Source of the DNA: Spirochaetaceae bacterium
GTDB lineage: Bacteria; Spirochaetota; Leptospiria; Leptospirales; Leptonemataceae
Length of the DNA: 64,000 bases
Assembly: GCA_002730875.1 (NCBI GenBank)
Contig: PCBI01000005.1
Span: 496,001 to 560,000 of the forward strand
Direction of reading: 5' to 3'
Positions within the stretch are counted from its first letter, which is position 1. Each line of letters opens with the position of its first letter. The notes beneath the pieces were generated by a model that was not told where the DNA came from, ran no database searches, and saw only the letters and a program-made list of their open reading frames with translations. This document shows, in pieces, positions 9,339 through 17,725 of the stretch. Made by a program: the position numbers and the translations under genes.

Positions 9339-9773
9339 TCAGAATCCAAACCAGGAACTCTTCTTTCCGGGCTTTCGCACACACTGGGCAAATAGCTTGC
9401 TGGTGGGATCAAGATCCATGGTGGCCGATGTGCCCGGTAGAACGATGCTGGTTTTATTCGATCCTGGTTCCTGTTGCACCCAGAAAAAGAAGGGCCCGCT
9501 AACATCGAACATCTGACCCAGCTCGCGAACCTTCTTGCCTTTATACTGTTCCAGCAAGGATCGGGCTTCGGCCATAGTGGGCAAACGACCGTCTTCATCG
9601 GCACAGAAACTTTCGGCATCCTTCAGACTCAATTTCTTATCGGCCCTGAACCAGCACAGGTTATCCTTGAAGATTTCATTGGACTCACATTCCCTTTCAT
9701 CCGCCTGTAGCGAGATGGTAGCCAATAGAGCTACGGATAAAACGATAAGCATCAGCACGATTTTTGAATTCAT
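9339..9773 (-). CDS. Small secreted protein with C-type-lectin-like (DUF1566/FGE-like) fold signature
   Basis: The product has 144 residues: a strong signal peptide (MNSKIVLMLIVLSVALLATI, cut near LQA) and a short mature domain. The pattern of a Cys-Trp pair followed by an Ala/Cys helix and GRLPT (NLCWFRADKKL, DAESFCADEDGRLPTMAEA) resembles the start of C-type-lectin and sulfatase-modifying-factor folds. Four Cys in the mature part could form two disulfides. The partner or ligand is unknown. A good ribosome-binding site (AAGAGG, 6 nt from ATG) supports the start. It ends in a basic, aromatic tail (KKSSWFGF). Confidence 0.65.
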   Translation of the reverse strand: MNSKIVLMLIVLSVALLATISLQADERECESNEIFKDNLCWFRADKKLSLKDAESFCADEDGRLPTMAEARSLLEQYKGKKVRELGQMFDVSGPFFFWVQQEPGSNKTSIVLPGTSATMDLDPTSKLFAQCVRKPGKKSSWFGF

Positions 9774-10065
9774 GGATAACCTCTTTGCTTACGACGGAAT
9801 CTGACTCCGCATCGTTCATTTGCCATGCTTTTTTTCTCAGAAAGCAGTCCAGCGCGGACAAAAAGCGATCGATGGGCCAGGATCGGCCATTCAGTGCGAA
9901 ATCCCCGGGTCTTTTGCTTTTTTCCGGTCTCTCTTTATTATTGCGTGAAACTCCCTTTCACCAGCGGCCACAGCCACCGAAAAGAAGTTGAAGGCCCGAA
10001 TGGATGCAGCATTCAGGTTGTGATTTCAGTTGACCGGACATCACTGCCGGAGGACGGGGAAGTAG

Positions 10066-10137
10066 GCCCCCGTAGCTCAGCGGATAGAGCAGTGGTTTCC
10101 TAAACCATGTGCACAGGTTCGATTCCTGTCGGGGGCA
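10066..10137 (+). tRNA. tRNA-Arg (anticodon CCU)
   Basis: The complete cloverleaf can be drawn. Acceptor GCCCCCG pairs with CGGGGGC, D arm GCTC/GAGC, anticodon stem GTGGT/ACCAT with loop TTCCTAA, a 4-nt variable loop, and T arm ACAGG/CCTGT with loop TTCGATT. The anticodon is CCT (reads AGG), so it charges arginine. The discriminator base is A and CCA is not encoded. The gene ends a single base before the prfA start codon. Confidence 0.96.
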
Positions 10138-10138
10138 T

Positions 10139-11230
10139 ATGAATTCCCGCAACCTTAAAGAAAGAGTTCAAAGAGAAGTAGAGCGTTTCGAAGAGATTGA
10201 ACAACAGCTCTCTTCTCCCGAGGTTTCCCAGGATCCGGCAGCGTTCAAGGATCTTTCCCGTCAACATAGCCGCCTGAGCGCTCGCATTGAGCCACTTCGC
10301 AAATACCTGAACATGATCCGTCAGCTGGATCAGTCCAATGAATTAATGGCCGATCCATCCGCCGATCCCGAACTCAAGGAAATGGCAGAAATGGAAAAAC
10401 AGGAACTGGAAGAGTCCCTGGAAGCCATGCGCGACGAAGTTGAGACCATGCTTATTCCGCCGGATCCTAACGATGGCAAATCCGTAATTGTGGAAATCCG
10501 CGCCGGCACCGGCGGGGATGAAGCGGGCCTATTCGTAGGCGATCTACTCAAGATGTACACCCGATTCTGTGAAGAGAATCAACTTCGCATGGAACCCATC
10601 TACTACGCCGAAACCGAATTAGGCGGATACAAAGAGGTCACCTTTTCCGTAGAAGGGAAACGCGCCTGGGAATTGCTTCATAAGGAAGCGGGCGCCCACC
10701 GGGTTCAAAGAATCCCGGTCACCGAAAGCGGCGGAAGAATCCACACAAGCGCGGTGACGGTATCGGTTCTTCCCGAAGCCGAAGAAGAAGACATGGAAAT
10801 CGACGAGAAAGACTTAAAGGTGGATGTTTTTCGCGCCAGCGGGGCCGGCGGTCAGCATGTAAACAAAACGGAATCCGCCGTTCGAATGACGCATATCCCC
10901 ACCGGCATTGTTGTTTCTTGCCAGGATGAAAGGTCTCAACTCAAGAACCGCGCAAAGGCAATGAAAGTAATGCGCGCCCGTTTGTTGGAGCGCAGAGAGA
11001 GCGAAAGACATGCCGAAGAGGCGGCGGCCAAAAAAGAACAGGTAAAATCCGGCGACCGCTCCGAACGAATCAGAACCTACAATTTTCCGCAGGGCCGAAT
11101 TACCGATCATCGAATTGGCTATACTGCCTACAATCTGAACGAGCTCATGGAAGGCGATATGCAGGATCTTCTCGATGCCTTGATCCAGGCCGAAAAGGAA
11201 GAAAAGCTAAAGCAGCTCCAGGACGCTTGA
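10139..11230 (+). CDS. prfA: Peptide chain release factor 1
   Basis: RF1 recognises UAA and UAG stop codons and triggers hydrolysis of peptidyl-tRNA on the ribosome. The stop-codon reading motif appears as PVT in RIPVTESGGRIHTS (the family has PxT; RF2 would have SPF), and the catalytic GGQ lies in GAGGQHVNKTES. The length of 363 residues is normal. The ATG at 10139 is the only sensible start and lies one base after the tRNA-Arg gene, so there is no room for a separate leader. The G-run of the acceptor strand is too close to act as a typical Shine-Dalgarno sequence. The methyltransferase gene prmC, often next to prfA, is absent here. Confidence 0.95.
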   Translation: MNSRNLKERVQREVERFEEIEQQLSSPEVSQDPAAFKDLSRQHSRLSARIEPLRKYLNMIRQLDQSNELMADPSADPELKEMAEMEKQELEESLEAMRDEVETMLIPPDPNDGKSVIVEIRAGTGGDEAGLFVGDLLKMYTRFCEENQLRMEPIYYAETELGGYKEVTFSVEGKRAWELLHKEAGAHRVQRIPVTESGGRIHTSAVTVSVLPEAEEEDMEIDEKDLKVDVFRASGAGGQHVNKTESAVRMTHIPTGIVVSCQDERSQLKNRAKAMKVMRARLLERRESERHAEEAAAKKEQVKSGDRSERIRTYNFPQGRITDHRIGYTAYNLNELMEGDMQDLLDALIQAEKEEKLKQLQDA

Positions 11231-11405
11231 TTCATCTACGGTGGGCGCGACTCTGGACACTGTAAGGCAGGCGCATCCTGGGCAAAGTCCAGGGTAAAGT
11301 TCAGGGCAGGCGAGAATGCCGCCTCACACAAACAATACCCTCCGATCGCGCCCTGACCTTGAACGAAATACAGGATCTCCAGTAGAACCCGGTTTGTCGC
11401 CGGGG

Positions 11406-11687
11406 CTAGCGAATGCGATCCTTGAGATCAATCAAGCACTGCTCCAGCACATGCTCCAGGTCGGGGTTTTCCCAGTCTTCATAGTCGGGTAGCGATTGAT
11501 AAAGAATGGTCTCCAGATGATTTCGCAACGATGGCCGCTCGCGCTCAATATAGGCGTACAGTCCGCTGTCACGAATTCCCTGCTGCAACTCCTGAAACTC
11601 GGAAAGGCCAAACTCGATCCTATTGCCAAATAGAATCCACACAACTTGCTCGCCTTCTTTCCGTCCCTGGCTTTGAAGTTTTCTCAT
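11406..11687 (-). CDS. Small hypothetical protein
   Basis: The product has 93 residues and no signal peptide. It has one beta-like stretch (VVWILFGNRIEF) followed by acidic helices (LPDYEDWENPDLEHVLEQCL). I chose the ATG at 11687, which has AGGT 7 nt upstream, over the GTG at 11702. It lies downstream of the ABC-F gene on the same strand with a 167-bp gap and could be its operon partner. I recognise no family. Confidence 0.55.
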   Translation of the reverse strand: MRKLQSQGRKEGEQVVWILFGNRIEFGLSEFQELQQGIRDSGLYAYIERERPSLRNHLETILYQSLPDYEDWENPDLEHVLEQCLIDLKDRIR

Positions 11688-11854
11688 TATCGATACCTGC
11701 ACTCACCGAGTATTACCCAATCGGCTCTACAATAACGATTTGCGTATCCTGGCTGCGAAATCGCTTAAGGCGGCAGAAAAACGCAAAGCTAACAATTACC
11801 CGCGGAGACCAGGATAACAGTCTCTACGGACAGTGGAAGAGTTGCGCCGAACAA

Positions 11855-13816
11855 TCAGGACTCCAGCGAAGACAGCTCTTCGGCAGCCTGGATCCATTTC
11901 TGTTCGGCATCCGCCAACAACGACTGCAGCTCCAGTAACCGATCGCTACTTTCTTTGCTATACTCCTGGGATAGCTTTAACTCCAGGGCTTCCTTTTCTT
12001 TGTTCAGGTCTTCCAGCGCCTGCTCGGCATCCCGCACTACCGTTCTTTGCTTTCTTATTGCTTTCTTTAGATCGCCGCTACTTAGATTGGCCCCGGCCCC
12101 CGAACTCTTGCCATTGGAGGACGCACTCGCCGGCGCATCCACCGTAGAAGTGTTCTTCTTTGTCTCATTGGGCTCCGGTCTTCCTTTGTCTGAATGATCC
12201 TTTGACAGGCTTCGGTCCAGTTTGCCTCCAGAAACGGCATCGGATTTTTCGGAAGCGGGCTTGCTTGCGCTACCGGCTGGATTGGCCTGCGCCGACGATT
12301 TGTTCTTCTTCCCTCCGCCGGACTGACTTTCGCGGTATTCAGTTTCCAGGGAGTAGACATAGTCATCGTAGGAGCCCGGATAGTTGCGGACGCGACCCGC
12401 TTCCACTTCCAGGATGGAAGTAGCCAGGGTCTTTACGAAGGTCCGGTCGTGACTCACGAAAAAGACGGTGCCCTGATAACGAGCCAGTCCATCGCCCAGC
12501 GCCTCCACGGTTTCGAAATCCAGGTGGTTTGTAGGTTCGTCCAGTAGAAGTACGTCGTATCTACCCAGTAATAGGCCGGCAATAATCAGGCGGGAACGCT
12601 CGCCTCCGCTGAGCACCTTGACCTTTTTTTTAAGTTCTTCATCTCTGAACAGAAAGCTGCCCGCCATGGCCAGAAGCTCTTGTTTGGGCGTATTGGGCGG
12701 AGCAAAGCGAGTTAGAGCCTCCATTACTGTTTCGTTTTCGCGGAGTGTTTCGTTTACGTGCTGCGCATAGTAGCCAATGCGCTTCTCGGGAGTCCAGCGA
12801 TAGGAACCGTCCAGAGCCGGAATCTCCCCGGAAAGCGTTTTCAGAAACGTAGTCTTTCCCTGTCCGTTTTCGCCCACGATTGCGAATTTCTCGCCGGCCG
12901 GAATCTTCATTTCGATGTCTTTTAGAATGGAAATGTCGCCGTAACCGCAAGTCAGCTTTTCCGTGGTAAGAATGAGTCCTCGTGAAATCGAAACGTCAGG
13001 GATCTTCATTCGCACGTTACTGATTTTATTTTTGATCTCGATGGGCTTTAGCTTCTCAAGTTGCTTAACGCGGCTCTGGGCCTGTGTAGCTTTAGAGGCC
13101 TTGGCGCCAAAGCGGTCCACAAATGCTTGAAGATGCTTTCTGCGAGCTTCCACATTCTTTGCTTCTCTGGCTTTACGCTCCTTTTCTTCCGCCACGAACT
13201 CAAAGTAGTCTTCCAATGGGCCAGGAAACAGAAACAGACTTCCATCCGCCACTTCCAGGGTGTTATCCGTAGTTCGCTTGATGAATTCCCGGTCGTGGGA
13301 AATAACCATATAGCCGCCACGAAAGGAATTGAGAAAGTCTTCGAGGATTAGCTGCGTATTGAGGTCCAGGTAGTTGGTAGGCTCATCCAGCATCAGAAAG
13401 TCCGGCTCGCGAACCAGCATACAGGCCAGCTTAATGCGCATGCGGTAGCCGCCAGAGAAGGCCTCTATAGGCTCCTCCATCTGGTCTTCCCGGAATCCGA
13501 ATTTAGCCAGGGTTCGGGCGCATTGCCAGTGCTCGGCGCCGGTATGCCGCATCATAAAATCCAGAATCCCTTCCTCCAGAGACCAGGGATCGTGCTGCTC
13601 CAGATGAGCGATTACGGCCCCTTTGCGGATAATAATCTCGCCTTCGTCCGGATGCTCCTCGCCAAGAACCATCCGAAAGAATGTGGACTTTCCCGCGCCA
13701 TTGCGTCCGATGACCCCTATCTTCTGGTCGTCGTTTATCGTTACGGTAGCATCTTCGAACAGGTGTCTGGCGCCAAAGGAGCGGCCAATTTGATGAGCGG
13801 AAATTATTGCAGACAT
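11855..13816 (-). CDS. ABC-F family ATPase (ribosome-associated translation factor type)
   Basis: A 653-residue soluble protein with two ABC ATPase domains and no membrane segments, as in Uup/YheS/EttA proteins that bind the ribosomal E site. Domain 1 has Walker A GRNGAGKS, signature FSGGYRMR and Walker B LMLDEPTNYLDL. Domain 2 has Walker A GENGQGKT, signature LSGGERSR and Walker B LLLDEPTNHLDF. The linker (about residues 210-290) is charged and helical, matching the P-site tRNA-interaction motif. A low-complexity Ser/Lys/Ala linker near residues 505-580 leads to a C-terminal coiled coil (about 590-650), which points to Uup/YheS-like proteins instead of EttA. I cannot tell whether it is a housekeeping or antibiotic-protection member. 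Confidence 0.9.
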   Translation of the reverse strand: MSAIISAHQIGRSFGARHLFEDATVTINDDQKIGVIGRNGAGKSTFFRMVLGEEHPDEGEIIIRKGAVIAHLEQHDPWSLEEGILDFMMRHTGAEHWQCARTLAKFGFREDQMEEPIEAFSGGYRMRIKLACMLVREPDFLMLDEPTNYLDLNTQLILEDFLNSFRGGYMVISHDREFIKRTTDNTLEVADGSLFLFPGPLEDYFEFVAEEKERKAREAKNVEARRKHLQAFVDRFGAKASKATQAQSRVKQLEKLKPIEIKNKISNVRMKIPDVSISRGLILTTEKLTCGYGDISILKDIEMKIPAGEKFAIVGENGQGKTTFLKTLSGEIPALDGSYRWTPEKRIGYYAQHVNETLRENETVMEALTRFAPPNTPKQELLAMAGSFLFRDEELKKKVKVLSGGERSRLIIAGLLLGRYDVLLLDEPTNHLDFETVEALGDGLARYQGTVFFVSHDRTFVKTLATSILEVEAGRVRNYPGSYDDYVYSLETEYRESQSGGGKKNKSSAQANPAGSASKPASEKSDAVSGGKLDRSLSKDHSDKGRPEPNETKKNTSTVDAPASASSNGKSSGAGANLSSGDLKKAIRKQRTVVRDAEQALEDLNKEKEALELKLSQEYSKESSDRLLELQSLLADAEQKWIQAAEELSSLES

Positions 13817-13885
13817 AGTGTATCTCTTGCAGTGGTTGGCGAAGGCCTCCTGAACGCAAGTGTGATTATTGCTTCAAAACTAAGG

Positions 13886-15277
13886 ATGGGCCGTGGATGG
13901 TCGTCCCGGACTGCCGGCGCCAGCAACCCTGTGGCCGTCGGTGGCCATGGGGCCCGCGACCGTATGGTGGCGTCGAGTCACCCTGTTGTTCGCTCCGGCC
14001 GCAGGACGCCTGACTCCCCGACGGGGTCGGAAGGGAATAGAGTTTCTGCGGGCCCACAGTCCAGTCGATCCACTCGCACTCCATGGAATCGCAACGGACG
14101 CGGGCGGCCTGGAACCCGGATTCTGCCGATTATCGCTCTCTTTCTGCTGATCGCCACAGCTATTCTACTAACCGGTCCGGGCCTCATGGCCGAGACCGGG
14201 CCCGGCAGTCCCAAAAATACAGCCAGAAGCGAGCCGCAACCATCTACTGATCTCGCATCCGACACCGAAGCGAACCATGAGAAGCTCGATCAGGAGCTGC
14301 GCAAACTGCGATCCATTATTTATAGCTATTCCTTTAAGTGTTACGGATCTGCATCCAAACTTGTAGGGCCGGACATTATCAAGGATCGATGCTCCATCCC
14401 GTACCGGTTCACCGGCGATGGCGACAGCGCACTGTGGAATGGACTTCTTTGCTTTACCGGACGAAACCCCTGGGCCTGCGACGCCATTAAGAAATCCCAG
14501 AGCGAAGACGGTCGCATCTGGCGCTCCACCCGGCGAAAGCTTACCGAGAACGACGGAAACGATTATCCCCAGGCTTCCTTTTCCCGGGACATGGCCCGGG
14601 GAGTTATGCTTTACATCTTGCAAACCCGAGACCGAAACCTTGCCAGCCGTTGGTCGGACTATATATCGGAGAACGGGGCGCTTTGCCCCGATCATACGGA
14701 TTGGAGCTGCGATATTCGCGCACAGAGCTACCGGCGCATCAACCATGTTCTGGCTACCGTAGAGGCCCAGGACATATCTTTTTCGCATACGGTCTTTCCC
14801 TGTATGTGGCCTACCTATCCGGTGACCAGCGCCTTGCACGAAACCGTCATGGAACACCGTGTAGAGAAAAACGAAAGCTTTCACCTGCACCTGGCCGCCA
14901 TCGACCTGCTTATGGACTCGCAGCTTAAGAAGCCCCTGTATGATGATGAGTCCAGGCGCGATATGGCCCGGGTCCTTTTCAGGCGAAAACCCTACAATCT
15001 GTTCTATCAGTATCTGGCCCAGGGACCCACAGCGGAACTGAAGCGGAGAATCCTGGCATTCGCCCCAAGAGAAAGGCCTCCCTATCTGGCGCAATGGGTA
15101 TGGGAACGGGAGATCCCGGCCCGAGATATAGAGAAATATGTCCCTTCCGGTCAGACCCCCACGGACGAACAGCTCGAGAAAGCATTCCGAGATTATGTTA
15201 AGCTGGAAAGCATGGGATGGGATTTCGTTTTCCTCATCGATCTCGTGCTGGAAAAAAGACCTGAAGAATCGATTTGA
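13886..15277 (+). CDS. Hypothetical secreted or membrane-anchored protein with a long basic leader
   Basis: The product is about 464 residues from the chosen ATG. It has an Arg/Ser/Pro-rich leader, one hydrophobic segment (ILPIIALFLLIATAILLTG) and a large extracytoplasmic domain. That domain carries several Cys (SYSFKCYGSA, KDRCSIPYRF, GLLCFTGRNPWACDAIK, CPDHTDWSCD, TVFPCMWPT), suggesting disulfides. The last 150 residues look helical. I recognise no family. The start is uncertain: ATG at 13886 or 13964, or an unusual start just before the hydrophobic segment. The frame further upstream only shadows the ABC-F gene. Confidence 0.6.
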   Translation: MGRGWSSRTAGASNPVAVGGHGARDRMVASSHPVVRSGRRTPDSPTGSEGNRVSAGPQSSRSTRTPWNRNGRGRPGTRILPIIALFLLIATAILLTGPGLMAETGPGSPKNTARSEPQPSTDLASDTEANHEKLDQELRKLRSIIYSYSFKCYGSASKLVGPDIIKDRCSIPYRFTGDGDSALWNGLLCFTGRNPWACDAIKKSQSEDGRIWRSTRRKLTENDGNDYPQASFSRDMARGVMLYILQTRDRNLASRWSDYISENGALCPDHTDWSCDIRAQSYRRINHVLATVEAQDISFSHTVFPCMWPTYPVTSALHETVMEHRVEKNESFHLHLAAIDLLMDSQLKKPLYDDESRRDMARVLFRRKPYNLFYQYLAQGPTAELKRRILAFAPRERPPYLAQWVWEREIPARDIEKYVPSGQTPTDEQLEKAFRDYVKLESMGWDFVFLIDLVLEKRPEESI

Positions 15278-15383
15278 AGCTGTCTTTATGGCAGGACCGA
15301 TTCACTGGCTGACGATATGACCTTCAGTGGTGGATGGCCCGACACCGCGGGACTGGTTGGACAGCTAGAAGGATTCCGACCTA

Positions 15384-15401
15384 CCTCCGGAAACCCGGAG
15401 G
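15384..15401 (+). terminator. Hairpin after the 13886-15277 gene
   Basis: A perfect 7-bp stem, CCTCCGG/CCGGAGG, with an AAAC loop lies about 110 bp past the stop codon and about 100 bp before the sigma-factor operon. It has no T-tract, so it is a possible terminator or RNA-stability element only. Confidence 0.35.
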
Positions 15402-15502
15402 CGGCTACGGGTCTGGAGGCGCTCCACAGGCGATTCAGGAATCATAATTTTTTCTAAAATTTTGCAACCGTAGCTCGCAAGCACGGTCTCAGGAGATATA
15501 CA

Positions 15503-15895
15503 ATGGAAGAACAGAGTACACAGGAGCTATTGCGGCAACTGATAGAGATTCAGAAAGCCCGCCCGGAAAGCAGTGAAGCCGCCCAGGTAATCATTAGCGT
15601 GGTGCCCTTGCTCGGAGTAATTCTGGGAGCAACGTTGCTCTTCTTTTTCTTTCTGTGGAACTATAAACTCAAAAAGGAACTCATTCGGGCCGGCCAATAT
15701 CAATACCAGTCCCTGAAGACAGTTCGTATGTTCACATTGTTGATTGGAATCATTAGTTTTGCCGTGGGTCTACCCATGACCGTGCTGTTCGCTGCAGTGG
15801 AGGGAATCTCTTACAGCCTTCTTGGAGGGCTAATACCAAGCTTTGTAGGAATAGGTCTGATCGTATTCTACGTCGTTTCCAGAAAAAGAGACTAA
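15503..15895 (+). CDS. Small membrane protein, first gene of ECF sigma operon
   Basis: The product has 130 residues: a cytoplasmic N-terminus (QSTQELLRQLIEIQKARPES) followed by three membrane helices (about 28-50, 73-96, 103-124). It resembles small DUF6249-like membrane proteins, though I am not certain of the family. AGGAG lies 7 nt before the ATG. The next gene, an ECF sigma factor, starts 6 bp downstream, so this protein probably belongs to the same signalling unit. An AT-rich stretch upstream (15442-15463) may be part of its promoter. Confidence 0.7.
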   Translation: MEEQSTQELLRQLIEIQKARPESSEAAQVIISVVPLLGVILGATLLFFFFLWNYKLKKELIRAGQYQYQSLKTVRMFTLLIGIISFAVGLPMTVLFAAVEGISYSLLGGLIPSFVGIGLIVFYVVSRKRD

Positions 15896-15901
15896 CTGGA
15901 A

Positions 15902-16435
15902 GTGAAAGACCAAGAATTCGAGAAGCTGGTTCAAGAATCCACGGACATGATCTACAGCCTGGGAATGCGATTGTTTCGCAACAACCAGGAAGATGCGATG
16001 GACTTTGTTCAGGACGCTTTTTTGCGGGCCTACGATAAGTGGGAGAGCTTCGAAGGACGCTCCAAGCGGTCTACCTGGCTTTATTCGCTGGCGCTGAACC
16101 TGGGATTAAACCGGCTGAGCAAGAAGAAGCGAATGCCGGACTTCACGGCAGAGCCTGGTATACTGGACGAGACAGTAGCCGGACCGGATACGCCGGAGTC
16201 CATTGTAACAGAGATGCTGGAGCGCGAGGAAGTGGAAGGATTGCTGCAGCAGGCTCTCCAGGATTTGCCGGAGAATTACAGACTTCCTATTATGCTATTA
16301 TATTTTGAGAAGCTCTCCTACAAGGAAATGAGCGAAAAACTAAACACTTCGGAGGGCACTCTGAAGTCTCTGGTCTACCGGGGAAAGATGCAGCTTCGGG
16401 AGAAACTGAAGCAATTTGCGGATAGTTCCGGATAG
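15902..16435 (+). CDS. ECF-type RNA polymerase sigma factor
   Basis: This 177-residue sigma-70 family factor has regions 2 and 4 only. Region 2 (about residues 10-75) contains MIYSLGMRLFRNNQEDAMDF, the core-binding and -10 recognition part. Region 4 (about 115-170) contains LPENYRLPIMLLYFEKLSY and the helix-turn-helix MSEKLNTSEGTLKSLVYRGK, which reads the -35 element. It begins at GTG, 6 bp after the membrane-protein gene. It is followed by a zinc-type anti-sigma gene, so it is presumably held inactive at the membrane until a signal arrives. The regulon cannot be deduced here. Confidence 0.92.
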   Translation: MKDQEFEKLVQESTDMIYSLGMRLFRNNQEDAMDFVQDAFLRAYDKWESFEGRSKRSTWLYSLALNLGLNRLSKKKRMPDFTAEPGILDETVAGPDTPESIVTEMLEREEVEGLLQQALQDLPENYRLPIMLLYFEKLSYKEMSEKLNTSEGTLKSLVYRGKMQLREKLKQFADSSG

Positions 16436-16492
16436 TCGGCCTGCAAGAGACTCAAACTCTCAGACCGGTTTTGCCGAAACGGGCGAGGAAAC

Positions 16493-16951
16493 ATGGAAAC
16501 GAAACACTACATCGAAGAGATCCGACAAGGACATGAGGCCCTGGGACCAGACGCCCTGGCGCACATTGAAGCTTGCTCATCGTGCAAAAACGAATACGAT
16601 ATCTTCCACAAGATCGAACGAACCGTAGCAGCCCTGCCTCCACAATTAGCCCCCGCTTTTCTACGCGATATGATCCTGCAGCGGGTGATTCGTCCGGCCT
16701 ATCAGCTATGGCATCTGGTAATGGGACTCATCGCCGCTATCATTAGTCCCATGGCCATTGTGTATTTCGACCGCACTTATCAGCTGGATTACCTTGGCCA
16801 CAATGCGCTGATGTATACGTTCATCATGTACGGCGTTCTGGTACCCGGCGTGATCATCCCCATTTCTTCCATGCTAATCCGCAGATACAGAAGCTCGGTG
16901 GAGCATTTCTCCGAAGCGGTGGATGCCTTTCTGGAAAGACATGCCAAGTAA
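16493..16951 (+). CDS. Putative anti-sigma factor with ZAS-like HxxxCxxC motif
   Basis: The product has 152 residues. The N-terminal cytoplasmic domain carries HIEACSSC (about residues 24-31), the zinc-binding signature of ZAS anti-sigma domains, which bind the cognate ECF sigma factor. Two to three membrane helices follow (WHLVMGLIAAIISPMAIVYF and YTFIMYGVLVPGVIIPISSM), then a short charged tail. GAGGA precedes the ATG by 4 nt. It follows the sigma gene by 57 bp. Its identity as anti-sigma rests on motif plus context. Confidence 0.8.
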   Translation: METKHYIEEIRQGHEALGPDALAHIEACSSCKNEYDIFHKIERTVAALPPQLAPAFLRDMILQRVIRPAYQLWHLVMGLIAAIISPMAIVYFDRTYQLDYLGHNALMYTFIMYGVLVPGVIIPISSMLIRRYRSSVEHFSEAVDAFLERHAK

Positions 16952-16972
16952 GCCTCAGTAGCCATATCGTGG

Positions 16973-16993
16973 AGCCTCGAAAGCAACGAGGCT
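16973..16993 (+). terminator. Terminator-like hairpin after the ECF sigma operon
   Basis: AGCCTCG and CGAGGCT form a perfect 7-bp stem with a 7-nt loop 21 bp after the anti-sigma stop codon. It is followed by a moderately T-rich stretch (gatatctttctt), so it may be an intrinsic terminator. Confidence 0.5.
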
Positions 16994-17373
16994 TGCAGAT
17001 ATCTTTCTTCCGACCAGTTGCCCTGCCCGAATCCGGGTAATGGGCAGATTTCATCCAACCAACCGGAAAAACCACGGCCCCCGCGTTGGCGACGTTCGTT
17101 CTGCATCTGAAGGAGCTACTCCCGTTGGCGCCGATCAGACTCGATCCCGCAGGAATACGGCAGCCCTCATAGACGTAGATTATGTCGCATTCGATCGCTT
17201 TTTTCTGCGGTCCAGGGGCAGCGACCGCGGGAAATTTTTTTCGCAGCGAGAAAAAAGTGATTCAGCGTTCTGCGAATTCACCGATTCTAATAGGGAGGAA
17301 CACAGGCAAGGATGCCGCCCCTCAAAGAGCCCGGAGAGGCACTACACAGAACCGAGTTGCACGGAGGCGACGA
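16994..17373. other. Intergenic region with no identifiable gene
   Basis: About 380 bp in which I see no credible coding sequence on either strand. An A/T-rich patch near 17230-17260 (homopolymer A and T runs) could serve as promoter DNA for the small gene that begins at 17374. Confidence 0.5.
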
Positions 17374-17598
17374 ATGAGACATCAACACGAATGGTTTGAA
17401 GAAGAAATGGACCCGGATTATCGCGCTCAGATTTTCATGGCGCGAAAGCAGCTTCTGGGAAACGTAACCAGCCCAACTATCCTGCCAGATTACGGCCTAC
17501 ATGCGCGGGCCCTTCTGGACGAGAAACAAATCGAAAAAGTACAGGCAATTCGTCAGCGACGACTGGCTGCCGTTGCCGATCAGTTCATTCCGGATTGA
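17374..17598 (+). CDS. Small hypothetical protein (74 residues)
   Basis: This short soluble protein contains MRHQHEWFEEEMDPDYRAQI at its N-terminus and a basic C-terminal helix. It has no signal peptide, membrane helix or recognised domain. I chose the ATG at 17374 because GGAGG lies 6 nt upstream; the frame extends back to 17182 but that part looks non-coding. It stands alone between the sigma operon and the P450 gene. Confidence 0.5.
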   Translation: MRHQHEWFEEEMDPDYRAQIFMARKQLLGNVTSPTILPDYGLHARALLDEKQIEKVQAIRQRRLAAVADQFIPD

Positions 17599-17725
17599 GT
17601 TGTCAGAGCCGGGCTGAGGTCTAGAGAAACTCGGCCCGGAAAACTCCCGTGACGCCAATCTCGATCAATAAAAGCAATTCATCGAATACGCTTTACCCCA
17701 CTGCCGGGCACAACCAACTAGCTTA

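Noticed and set aside
13523..13885. Upstream extension of the 13886-15277 gene
   Set aside because: It lies entirely over the 5' part of the ABC-F gene on the other strand and has no protein-like features.
15467..15492. ECF-type autoregulatory promoter (GCAACC, 16 nt, GTCTCA) before the sigma operon
   Set aside because: The proposed -10 overlaps the ribosome-binding site of the first gene, leaving no transcript leader, so the match is probably chance.
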